Below are positions 1 to 11,014 of a stretch of 64,000 nucleotides of DNA, in pieces. The stretch lies in contig CM060922.1 of NCBI GenBank assembly GCA_030737875.1, positions 232,728,335 through 232,792,334 on the forward strand, given 5' to 3'. Position numbers and translations under genes: made by a program. Positions within the stretch are counted from its first letter, which is position 1, and each line of letters opens with the position of its first letter. Source of the DNA: Allium sativum. Lineage: Eukaryota; Streptophyta; Magnoliopsida; Asparagales; Amaryllidaceae. The notes beneath the pieces were generated by a model. That model saw nothing but the letters and a program-made list of their open reading frames with translations. It did not search any database and had not been told where the DNA came from.

Positions 1-300
1 AACTTTATAAGTGTGAGAAAAAGGGGAAAATCAATAACATGTAATATTTTACAACATATAAGGGTGTGTGGCGCATGAACTTGCAATTTAGCGATTCAAC
101 TAACATATAATATGAGTCATGTGAACTTGCATTCAAATCAATGTATAACTAAGGGGGTGACATATGAAATGGCATAGTTTAGGCTTACACAACTTGTGTT
201 TAAACATGTTTAACTTGGCATAATGTCAAACAAAAAACTAGCATGATGTATATTCACCAAAAGGTCCAATTTCATCATCTAATCACATAGCCTATTTCAA

Positions 301-508
301 CATGAACTTGCATAGTTTTTGAAACCCAAACGATACTTAACATAGATCTAATTATGCTTGCAAATAAACATGAACATGCATAGTTTATGGAACCCAAACA
401 ATACTTAACATAGATCCAATTATACTTGCAAATAAACATGAACTTGCATAATTTATGAAACCCAAATGATGCTTAACATAGATCCAATTATACTTGCAAA
501 TAAACATG
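301..508. repeat. 68-bp tandem repeat, three copies
   Basis: Units start at 301, 369 and 437, each opening with catgaacttgcat or a one-base variant and containing cttaacatagatc and acttgcaaataaa. The spacing is exactly 68 bp. A fourth unit decays after catgaa at 505. It lies in the transcribed part of the LTR of element A. Confidence 0.85.
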
Positions 509-1047
509 AAAGTGATGACATAGGTTTTGGGTCATATAGGCATAAAAGGTTTCAAGTCTAAATCATGTTTACATAAACCTTAATTTAGGCTTAATGAATG
601 TATAAGGTCCATGTCATAGGCATAAACAAAAAGGGATAAATTTCTAGTTTTTGCCACAAACTTTCAAGTGCCATTGTTTTCATATACAAATATTCAATAG
701 GCTTGCATCAATCAATTTATGCCACAATAACCAATACACAAGTCATGATAAAACCATCGCAATACATAGAATTTATACAATAACACAATTCTATTTTCAT
801 TTACATCGAATCACATCACAATTCTTATTCATATTCTGAAAGGTCACTATACTTACAACGAATGCAGAATCTTGAATTCTGGATTCTGAATTCTGAAATT
901 GAGGTGCGCTCCTTTGGGTAGACTAACGTTGCGTTGATTTATTTGATTAACTTTAATCTTCTTCTTAGTTTGATTCGTCTCTTGGCTTTTGTCTTGACGG
1001 CTATGTTTAATCTTTTTTGTGTGAATTTTTAGTTGAGACTTAGGGTG

Positions 1048-1055
1048 TATTTATA
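1048..1055 (-). promoter_or_regulatory. TATA box of LTR A
   Basis: The minus strand reads CTATAAATACACCC here, about 500 bp into the LTR. The homologous LTR of L has CTATAAATAAGCCCC in the equivalent place, which supports a retained core promoter. Transcription would run leftwards. Confidence 0.6.
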
Positions 1056-1203
1056 GATTTTTAAGTTGTTTTGAGCCGTCAGATGAAGACAGGAGGAATC
1101 TAGGACATTCATAGTTTGGAGAGCCAATCAAGAGGTGACACGTCAGCCCTGGTGACACACAGGGCCTCAGAAATTCGAGCCAGAGCCAGACCTGGTCAGC
1201 CAG

Positions 1204-1276
1204 GTCGACACCCAGGTCGACACTATGGTCGACCTGGGGGGGCCAGGTCGACACTATGGTCGACCCTATGGTCGAC
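1204..1276. repeat. Cluster of six GTCGAC palindromes
   Basis: GTCGAC occurs at 1204, 1216, 1228, 1247, 1259 and 1271, embedded in short units such as aggtcgacactatg that can pair with one another. It lies roughly 150-220 bp upstream of the TATA box of LTR A. L has only three GTCGAC sites in the equivalent position. Confidence 0.8.
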
Positions 1277-1556
1277 CTGGTCTCTGGGCAGGAATTTTCC
1301 CGCCTAGCCCAGTTTGAACCTGAAATTCGAATTTTTGAAATTAAACTGAGATGTTTGAATTTAAATTTGATTCAGAAACTTCTGAAGGCCATAACTCCTT
1401 CATACCGAGTCCGATTCACGCAAACTCGGACTCTATCTCAAGCAGAATCCCGAGACGAACGCAATGGTGTAACCCATTTCCCTTAATTCTTTAATTTATA
1501 ATGAATTATAATTTAATTTGTTAATCTTAACGTTATAGAATTCACAGGATGTTACA

Positions 1557-2901
1557 GTCAAGAAACGAAAAAGATATGATTTTTACTGTGAAATCAAAAA
1601 CCATAGCACTTTGAAGTGCTATAATATAGTTGAAATTAAAATAGGTCGTGCCTCAGCTGAATGGTTCGAAACTAGGTTTCAAATTTTCAGCAAATCCGTT
1701 GATCGATACGGGGATCGGGTTGCGTGAGGTCGAAGGGGGAGGTGGGGCGCCTGCTCGCCTGAAGTAGGCCCCAGTTCGGTGGCCAGCCGCGGCGGCGGTT
1801 CAAAGGGCTCGACTTTCCAGCCTGAGATCTCCCCCGATACTCAACGAAAAAATCTTCAGTTGGTATGGATTTGAAGCTCGTCTCGAGCTCTTCAAAATCT
1901 TCAAATGGAGGAGGGGCTGATTTTGCTTACAGGAGGTGCAAACGAGGAGAGAAGGGATCGAATGCAATCCATCGTCGCCTGGAGCAAAAGTCGGGGAGAG
2001 AGAATATGCGTGGACCAATAGGATTTTTTTATTAATTTATATATTTTTAGATTTCTAAAAAACCCTCTTTCACACAAGAACCCCAATCCAAACCCAACGA
2101 CTATCGTCCCTAGCTAAATACCCCCATTCCGAACACAATGGGATATGTTTCGTAGGCCCATTTGACTGTTTCAGTCAGTTTTCCTTCAAATTAAAATATA
2201 AAACATTCAATATTTAATTTGAACGTACATTTCAATTTGCCGGGGCAACATACTGATTCTAAAAATTCCGAAAAAATAAATCTAGCTATGTTTTGACGAT
2301 ACGGTCCCAACAAAACTAGTTTCATCGATTTCTGAGACCGTTTGAAAAATGGCCCTTTTCTGGTCGATCCAATTTAACAGAAATTGACCAAACACATTTT
2401 CTTTTGCCACGCTCACATACTAGCTTCAAAATTTATGAAATTTGAAACCTAGCAATAATTTGACATCCCGGATCCAACAAAAGTGGTTTCGTTGAATTCC
2501 GAGGTCGTTTGCAAAATGGCTATTTTCACGAGCTATATAAACTCTATAGCGACCTTTCTGAAAATTCATTTGGCCATAACTTTTGCTTCCAGCTATTGAA
2601 CTTCGATTTTTCAGATTCATTAGAAATATATTCACTAATAGATTTAAATATTTTTGGTTTCACTCAAATCCGTTTTGTTTTGCATCCGATATAGTCAGTC
2701 AAAGTTTGAATTCAAATTTTGAAACTACCGCGCCATTTCAGGCCTTGTTTATAATTAGAATTAATTATATCTATTTTCAAACATCGATTCAAACTCACTT
2801 TTCATCGTTATTATTTAAAATATTTATTTTAAATACTTAAAATCCAATAAAATAGCCAATTTAAAAATTTTAAGTTGGTTCAGATTTTCCGGGTCGATAC
2901 A
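1557..2901 (-). mobile_element. Element B: first 1.3 kb of a giant LTR
   Basis: The minus strand starts at 2901 with TGTATCGACCCGGAAAATC and follows the same order as the first part of the F LTRs (26100-27042). Shared landmarks are the phrase around ccccattccgaacacaatgg, the text ttgccacgctcacata, and a G/C-rich leader at 1720-1930. No polypurine tract precedes it. It sits inside the 5' LTR of element C, whose sequence resumes at 2902 with a probable duplication caagc. A interrupts B at 1556/1557; the remainder of B is outside the window. Confidence 0.65.
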
Positions 2902-3552
2902 CAAGCATTCTGCTAAATTCTATTTATTTGTACTTAGACACTATTATAATATCAGACAAGATATGATTTCAAACTGTTTTGGGTTACAGTAAGGTAAAAA
3001 TTGTCCGTGTTTGTGTGTGGGTTGGTCTTATTATTATCCTTTTCTTTCAAAAGGATTTTTGAACTGAAAAATCAAAATGGCTGTTATATAAACTTTACAA
3101 GATTTTCTCACTCTGGTTCACCAGACAGACCTGGTATTTGTAATACTCGGGTTAGACCAAGGTGTACAGGTTCAGGTTATCAGATGCGGTGAAGAGACAA
3201 GCTAGAAGAATTCAGACGTGTGAAGTTGTAGTATTCCGATGTGTGTTGTAAATGAGGACAGATTATTATAACTGTCCAGATGTGTGATGTTCTCTGATGA
3301 TTGTAAGTATATTTTCAAGCTCTCAATAAAGATTTATTTCTATACTATATTTTGTTCCGCTACGATGTGAGACTCTATGTCGTGTTGGATTTTCTTCTTC
3401 TTCTATTCTAATATTTCTTTCTTTTTTATCTCACACTCTAAATTCTTTCTAATAATTATCTGGTGGTTTTCGATCCTTGAGCTTTGTCAGGAAATACATG
3501 GTTATGTATTAATGTCGTAATTCGGGCGTCGAATCCCTATCGAGTTGTTACA
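2902..3552 (+). mobile_element. Element C: 3' remnant of the 5' LTR
   Basis: This 0.65 kb stretch repeats the last 0.65 kb of the C 3' LTR (about 10370-11014) with scattered differences. Both run from ttctgctaaattc through the AATAAA region to a terminal ttaca. It ends at 3552 and is followed at once by a primer-binding site, which identifies it as the end of a 5' LTR. The front part of this LTR was separated by insertion of B. Confidence 0.8.
3325..3330 (+). promoter_or_regulatory. Poly(A) signal in C 5' LTR
   Basis: AATAAA in the context tctcaataaagattt. It is repeated identically in the other LTR of C at 10791, about 225 bp before the LTR end in both. Confidence 0.5.
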
Positions 3553-3553
3553 G

Positions 3554-3565
3554 TGGTATCAGCGC
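3554..3565 (+). other. Primer-binding site of C
   Basis: TGGTATCAGCGC, one base from the canonical TGGTATCAGAGC, starting one base after the LTR terminus ttaca. Confidence 0.8.
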
Positions 3566-4740
3566 TATTGGTTTAGGAATAACCTTGGCTCTGTGGCATG
3601 ACTCGGTAGATGAGGTTAGTAATACTCTAGATCGAGTTGAGTGTTTATATATGAGAGCGTATTTGTAGATTTTATATAGAGATGTTTTGTATCATGTTGT
3701 TGATCGGTTCAAGTGTTGAAAAGCATTGGACTGGCGATATACACAATATTGTTTTGTTAATAGGGTAAATGATATAATTTTACCTAAAATATATTTTTTA
3801 TATAAAGAAATATTTTATTAAATTATCGAGGTATTGTGGTTTGATTGATTCATTTGAGTGGAATTCAAATGGAAATTTGAATTTGAAGGGTTAATATAAC
3901 CAAAATTTCACATATATAGTGTGAAAGGGAATTTTAGTATGAAATTTAAATCAGGATTCAAGATAAGTTAAAATGGAATAAATTAGAATGATGATGTTTG
4001 AATTAAAATAAGAATTGGGACTATAAAGTGGAATGCTTGAAAATCAATTTAGTAATTGGATATGAAATAAGACTTAAATTGGTATTAGTTGGATTTAATA
4101 TAAATTGAATTATTGGTTGAATTGATTGTGTATTGCCTGTATTTGAATATGAGATTGGTTGGAATAAATTCATCAATGACTAAATAAAAAGTTGGATGGA
4201 CTGAGAACTAATTCCAGTATAATAAAATTTGAATGGAACTGCTTATGATTTAAAACTGGGTGATTTAAACCTATATTTGCATATACCTTTCTAGAAGATG
4301 CCTTGGGAATTATTTGACTAAGGACGTATTATTTACAAATTTCATGTAATGATCACTTACATGTTGGATTGAGTTGAATACAGGTGTTAGAAGGCAGTGA
4401 GAATTGATATTTGTTGAGTAGATCGCAATAAATTGAGCAAATATACTCAATAGCGCTCGCATAAGGTACGCCTACGCGAAATATTGGGGTGTTGTTTTCC
4501 AACCATGTGAGTCGATGAATATATATTATTGATCCTGCGATATCGTAGACGTCACTCCGGACAGGGGAGACTCTGCCGAATTTTTCCTGGAATTTAAAGT
4601 GTTAGAAATTTTTCGATAATTTTGAAAATATTTATTTACAATGTTGAATTTGTTTTTGATTTAAAATGAAATGGATTTAGAAAATATAACAGGTTGTGAC
4701 ATTTTTCTTACCTTAGAAATTTCGGGGACGAAATTCTTTT

Positions 4741-4753
4741 AAGGGGGGAAGAA
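4741..4753 (+). other. Polypurine tract of C
   Basis: aaggggggaagaa ends directly at the TGTAACGACCC start of the 3' LTR. Confidence 0.85.
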
Positions 4754-5213
4754 TGTAACGACCCAGATTTTTCTGCCACTTTAATTTGAATGTTTAATTT
4801 TTGTTTAAATATTCTAATTGGAATATTTATGTATTTTTAATATTTAAATTCGAAGTTTAAACATTATAATTTATATTTATTTAAAACGAGCCCGTAATGG
4901 CGCTGCAGTTTGTAATATTCAATTTTGAACTTCAATTGAGTATACATGATCAGATATAAGTTGGAATTTCGTGAAACGAGAAACGTTAAAATCTGTTTGA
5001 CTATAATTTTCTAATGGAAGAGAAAAATCAGGATTTCGGATTATAGACTGTTAGTTATACCCAATTCAAATTTTAAAATAGTCGCTATGGAAATCATTAA
5101 AGAACGATAACGTTTATTTTATAAATTTAATAACGTTTTCTATACAAATTAGATATCGGTTAATTCAAACATGTTGATGCGGAGCTGTAATTCGATGTTG
5201 ACTAAAGCTGAAG

Positions 5214-6850
5214 TGTTACACCATTCCATACGGGCAAATTGGTTGGTAAATTTATTTATTTTTGGAATTTGATAGTTTTGAATTTTTTTGATTTATCGAT
5301 CACAGGAGCTTTGGGGAATAATGTATAAACCAGTTCTTGCTTCTCTACATATAGCGCAAATAGTATAATTCTATTGACGGACTAATTATCCATTTTCAAG
5401 ATTGACATTCAAACATATATGCTTCCTTATTAAATCTTAAGGTCAGTAATAAATTTGGTTTGCAAAAACACTGGATGTATGGCCATAAATTAAACTAGCA
5501 TGGCATGAATGTATTGCCATTCATATACAACATAAAGCACAGTCTCGAAATAGCAGGGTTTGAGTTTCTCAGTTTTAATTAAACAGAAAACCACATCGTT
5601 CAATCACACTTTTAAGCAACCAAAAACTTCTTCTCTCTTTAGACTTCAAATAATCAAGGGAAACTAAGGTGAAAGTCAACATGCGAGTATACCTATTTAG
5701 GTTCACTAAACATAGAAGTGACGCCTACGGGTTCAACAAAGTAATAATACATCAATGTATATATTCCCATACTGACGTGAACATTTAGAAAACAAGGCAC
5801 CAAATAAATAAAGAAGAACTGGGAAAATGCAATAAAATAAGAACAGCCTCTTTTTACGTTCACGTACAATTTTTTTGCCAAATCTAAACAACTTTATTTT
5901 TGACGTGAACATTACAAACTTAAGTAAATACATTCCAAACTTTCTCAATTCTGTGTTCCCCAAACCTTCCACTTTCTTGCAGTTCCGAAACTTTTTCTTG
6001 CGTCCAATATTTTATTGCCATGCGTCCCAAAAAAATTTCTTGTTTGCCAAATTTTCTCAGGCGTGGCAGGCAAGGGTCATCTAGAAACTCACACCTACCA
6101 ACCTACTTTCAGCAAACCTACGCCAACACCTTGCGCCCACGTAAATTCACACATATAAAAATACACTCAGACTCCTTCCTTTCCTCGCGAAGTATAAACA
6201 AAGAAAATCAGAACTTCACCCTCAATAAAACCGCAAATTTCCTCCCAACAAATAAATCCGAACAGTCGCGAAAATTAACAACGAACTGCACCAAATTTTA
6301 AACATCAATTAGAAAAAAGGTAAAAGAGACCTAAAAGCTAACCAGATGCGAAGGAAATTAGAGCGACGTTGAGGACCAAATCTTGCCTGAAAGGCGCTAA
6401 CCTTGTTGACAATCCATGGGCGGAAGGAAGGACGTACGACGACGGGATTCAAAATAGAGGAGGAGATGACGGGAGTGCTAGATTTGGGGTATCAGCTTGA
6501 ACTCCGAAAAACGGAGGAAGTGTCGGCGTTGGGATTTTGTTTGTGGCGGTGGCGGTTTTCTTGTTTTTACAGAGGAGTGGTTTAATTGGGACGGAAGGAG
6601 AAAAATAAATGAAACGGTTGGATAAAAAAATGAAGGCAGGTTTATTTATGATAGGGAGGGTTGGACGTGGGCTATGAGGGATGGGCTGTAAGATGATGGG
6701 CCTTTCGGTTTAAGGAAAAAAAATTGAAATGGAAACATGGGCGGGCTGTTAGTTTGGATAGCTGAAAGGTGCTTACGAACAAACAGTGGATGGAAGACAA
6801 TATGTTGGCCAGTCTTGGGAAGGAGCATCAGCTTGTCTTGGTATAAAGTG
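5214..6850 (-). other. Atypical stretch, possible captured promoter and leader
   Basis: Unlike the rest of the C LTR, this segment looks like a plant promoter reading leftwards. There are three TGGGCY motifs on the plus strand (6668, 6682, 6697) and a TATA-like ttatttat at 6642-6649. A pyrimidine-rich leader follows on the minus strand. Then comes a possible intron, with donor AAG/GTTAGC near 6401 and acceptor GGTGCAG near 6287. No extended reading frame follows, so it is not an intact gene. I found no convincing terminal repeats, so the limits are soft. It could instead be a remnant of another LTR. Confidence 0.3.
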
Positions 6851-8080
6851 AGTAGTTTTAGATTGTGTGCTTTATAATGTGTAGAAGCATTAACCTATTT
6901 AAAACATAATGAAGTAAATTGACATTTTTATTAAATTGTTATCAAGGAAATTGATAGTTAATTTATTTATACTTTAACATAATACCTCGATAATATTCAT
7001 AAATAATTCTTATAATATAATATACTACATATATTTCCATATATTAGAATATTTGGATAAAATAGATTAAGTTATAGCATCGATAGAATAACTTGATAAA
7101 TATAATATATTATTTATTATATTAGACAATAAGTTGGTTAATTAAATATATGATTACATTCACCATTAACTTCAGTCTATTTAAAATAGATAAATTTTAC
7201 TACGTTATTAGGATTGAACGATGAAGGTGTAGAATGAAATCATGGTGACGAAAACAATGTTCTGGAACGAAATTGGATAGTGTGGGAGACAACTAGAAGT
7301 TTCTGTTAAATTAAAACGGCTGTTTTATTTAACTGAAGCAAACCGCTTTAGCGATAAATAAAAACCAAGGTGAGTTAATCTCACTCAGTTCCCACTTATA
7401 ATAATTATAAGTCGGGTTTATCGTCAGTATGTTATGTCTGTTAATTATTTAGTTGTTTGATGATGGTTTGATGCGTGTTAAAAAAAATTATATCTTTTAT
7501 TTAGGTCGTTCAATTTAAATGAAATAACATCGCACTTTCTGACGATGATTTATAAACTAATATACCCTGTTGGGTACGTTTACAATAAAATAAACAATTT
7601 GGATTTAAATTGGATGATTAAATAGTCATCATTGATTGCTCGTAATTAGTTAAACTAATTTATCATGTTTATACTATCATACATGATAATATGTTACATT
7701 TGAGTTAAACAGTTGGATACAGAGAAGGACCAGGTTGGAGGAATCCAACTGGATTCCTCAAATTTATTGTAATATGATCATTTATGAATTATTGAACACA
7801 TATGATCGGATTATTGCATCGTTTATTGATTGTTAAACCCGAACTCGGCATTTGATTGGTTAATTAACAAATGGTTGTGTTGGTCGAGAACTTTATAGCT
7901 GATGGCCAAAATACCAACTATTTTGATTTACCATTAGTAATGAAATTATTAAATTAATTTAAAAAAGAATATAGATTCTTAAAATATATATTTGTAAATG
8001 AAGTTATAAAAAGGAAGTAAAACAAACTATATATTTATCGTTTGTTTTAACCGATATTTTTATACAAAATTTTACCATGT

Positions 8081-8098
8081 GTGAAGCACGTGCTTCAC
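8081..8098. repeat. 18-bp perfect palindrome around a G-box
   Basis: GTGAAGCACGTGCTTCAC equals its own reverse complement. The centre is CACGTG, the plant G-box core bound by bZIP and bHLH factors. It lies in an AT-rich part of the C 3' LTR where such a GC-balanced palindrome stands out. Confidence 0.8.
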
Positions 8099-10790
8099 CA
8101 TAATTACTGAATAATTTAACAAAGGGGCTTCTTATATTAATAATATTAATAAGCAAGTAGGTGGAAATTAAATTGATGATTAATAGTAAGGATTTATTGT
8201 TTTTAAGACCAATTAAAGTGAGATTATTTAGAAATAGTTTATTATTTATTTCATATTAAGCGAGATTAGTTATAATAGATTATTGTTTATTTAATTGTAC
8301 ATGAGACTATTTAGAAGTAAATTATCATTTATTAATAATCGAGATTATTTGAATTAGTAATGTTATTTATTGATTTAAATAAAAAGATGTGTTATAGTTG
8401 ATCCATGGGTTAATCATGTTTTAAAATTACCTAACCCAATTGTTTTAACAAAAATTGGTTGTTAAATTAAATTAGATTATGCCGATTAATCAAATGAAAC
8501 AATTAGCGAATAGTTGTTTAAATTGATGAGATTTTCAAAAGGAAATTTAATTCCGGTTAATGATGATGGAAAAGTGCTTTATATTGAATCAGAGATGTGT
8601 AAACGAGTCATGGATAAGGAGATAAGGAGTTAAAGCATTAGATTGTAAATTAACATTACCCAATAATGGCATTAGTTGTAATGGATGAGATTGAAATAAG
8701 ATTTCCACCAAAGGAAATGATTTAGAGAATGAAAAAGAGATTTCTATAATTGAATTTGGTAATATAATTTGAACAGAAATCCAGATATTGGAATAAAGAG
8801 TTTTTAAAGAAGTTTAAGTTAAAAGGTAAATGTGTTAATCGTTTACTTAATCAATGAATGTAGTAATAACTATATGCATAGAAAAGAGATTTCAAAAGCA
8901 ATAAGGTGTTATAAAACCGTATTTTAATACAATAGTGAAGTGGTAAAAATTAATATGGGTTTTTGGAATTACAAGTCATATTTATCTTATGATAAGAATG
9001 TGGTTGATTAAGGTCTGAGAGGTAATTAAAATGCCCCAACTTGAACAACTTCAGGATTATCAAAGGATGATATGAGTTGTATGGGTGGAGATGTTAGAAG
9101 TAAGTTATATTAAGGAATAATAATTTGAAGAATTTGGAATCTATATTTTAAAATTCCCAAATAAAAGGGAATGAAAATGGTTTGAGAATATGAAATGATA
9201 GTTCCATAGTAAAGGAGGAATAAAAAGGAGATTTGTGAATATATAATAATTTTCAAAAGAAATTAGATGAAATTAAAATGGATTTATTCAAAAAGGTAAG
9301 TGATGATTAATTTGGTTATATAACAAAACAAAAGGAGGATTTCGTAACGATTGTTTTATGAGTGATCAGTTGAATCAATTTCCCAATTATGGATAATACG
9401 TAATGTTATAGAAAATATTTTGAAATGATAGTTAACTGGAAATTGGGTATGATACTAATATATTTGTAAGTATTTAAAATAAATTGATTTGAGAATATAT
9501 ATATATATATATATAAACTAATATATTATATGTAGTATTACAACTGATATATACTATTTTAATAGCCAAGTGATGGTGTGTAATAAACCAATGGATTATT
9601 TTGTTTTGCTGATTGTTTATTTTGATAGTTAAATAACCAACTATCAAGATCACGACCAATTCATTGTTGGAACGGAAAGACCGGGATCGAACATATATTT
9701 GAAAACCATTCCGACCAGCAAATACGTAAACGTTGAAGATGTTCAAAAGCTGATCGAGATGGAGCAATTGAAGACCGGGGATCTTCATAAGCGCAAGGAT
9801 TGCTTGTCGAATATTCTCTGTGTTGCAACCAAAAGTATTCTCACGTGATTCAGTCGTAAGTGGGATTTTGCGGGTTTGCAAGGACTGCTCGCTTCTGATC
9901 CTTTGGATGCAGTAGGAGGGTGCCTTCAGTTCATCCTTTTCCCGGATGACATGGACGATGTGAAAAATGGACAGATGTTCCAAAAGTCGATTATAACCTC
10001 AAGCCTCATCAACCAGGAAATGACAAAAATTGGGCAGGGAGCATGGCTATGTGGGTCGCACCCATTAGGGTGTATAATCACCTATCTAGAGAAATTCCTT
10101 TTTCTTCTGTAATCTATCGATGTTGTCCCTTTTTGGGAAACGGTGGGTCGCTCCCAACCGTTGGTGACATACATTCAATACACTGAAGCGAAATGAGTGG
10201 TCGGTCATGTGTGGGCCAGGTTGCAAGACGTTCTTGTTGAACCCAGTGTATTCGCCTCTAGAGATACACTATCGGCAGGTGGTCCCATACCTTGTCATAG
10301 TCGGAATCCATTCTCCAATAAGAGCCCGAGGTATTGTTTGGATACTATATATGTGGAGCATGAGATGTAAGCGTTCTGCTAAATTCTATTTATTTGTATT
10401 TAGACACTATTATAATATCAGACAAGATATGATTTCAAACTGTTTTGGGTTATAGCAAGGTAAAAACCGTCCGTGTTTATGTGTGGGTTGGTCTTACTAT
10501 TATCCTTTTCTTTCAAAAGGATTTTTAAACTTAAAAATCAAGATGGATGTTATATAAACTTTGCGAGATTTTCTCACTCTGGTTCACCAGACTGACCCAG
10601 TATTTGTAATGCTCGGGTTAGACTGAGGTGTATAGGTTCAGGTTATCAGATGCGGTAAAGAGACGAGCTAGAAGGATTCAGACGTATGAAGTTATAGCAT
10701 TCCGATGTGTGTTGTAAATCAGGACATATTATTATAACTGTCCAGATGTGTGGTGTACTCTGATGATTGTAAGTATATTTTCAAGCTCTC

Positions 10791-10796
10791 AATAAA
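10791..10796 (+). promoter_or_regulatory. Poly(A) signal in C 3' LTR
   Basis: AATAAA followed by gatttatttc, in the same context as the copy at 3325 in the other LTR of C. This is where transcripts of C would be expected to be processed. Confidence 0.5.
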
Positions 10797-11014
10797 GATT
10801 TATTTCTATACTATATTTTGTTCCGCTGCGATGTGAGACTCTGTGTCGTGTTGGATCTTCTTCTTATTCTATTCTAATATTTCTTTCTTATCTCACCCTC
10901 TAAATTCTTTCTAATAACTATCTGGTGGTTTTCGATAATTGAGTTTCGCCAGGAAATACATAGTTATGTATTAATGTCGGAATTTGGGAGTCGAATCCCT
11001 ACTGGGTCATTACA

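Larger units (their letters stand above)
1..1556 (-). mobile_element. Element A: partial chromovirus LTR, same family as L
   Basis: Read on the minus strand, this LTR begins at 1556 with TGTAACATCC and runs off the left edge. It matches the 5' LTR of L at 50306 in order. Shared landmarks are the phrase around ccattgcgttcgtct, a stretch like ggcgggaaaattcc, a cluster of GTCGAC sites, and a TATAAATA box about 500 bp from the start (about 440 bp in L). No polypurine tract flanks 1556, so A is a 5' LTR or a solo LTR. It appears inserted in element B. The target duplication cannot be checked because the other end lies outside the window. Confidence 0.7.
3553..4753 (+). mobile_element. Element C internal region, non-coding
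   Basis: It lies between the LTR end at 3552 and the 3' LTR start at 4754. The PBS at 3554-3565 reads TGGTATCAGCGC, one mismatch from the plant initiator tRNA-Met complement. The polypurine tract aaggggggaagaa (4741-4753) is preceded by cggggacgaaattc, a typical chromovirus 3' context. I see no gag or pol motifs and no reading frame of useful length in 1.2 kb, so the element is non-autonomous. Confidence 0.8.
4754..11014 (+). mobile_element. Element C: 3' LTR, about 6.26 kb
   Basis: It starts with TGTAACGACCCAGAT after the polypurine tract and ends ...gggtcattaca. The first few hundred bases resemble the other giant LTRs (a phrase like gtaatggcgctgcagtttg corresponds to atggcgtggcagttc in D). 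The block at 9680-10360 carries diverged versions of family landmarks such as gaagaccggggatcttc. TGATC at 11015-11019 looks like the right-hand target duplication: the intact D 3' LTR has a single tgatc at the matching position (15879). The part at 5214-6850 is atypical and is listed separately. The rest is AT-rich and non-coding. Confidence 0.7.

Noticed and set aside
9474..9983. 169-codon open frame on the minus strand in the C 3' LTR
   Set aside because: It begins in diverged family-block sequence and runs through a TA repeat; composition is not coding-like and no relative of it is open in other LTR copies.
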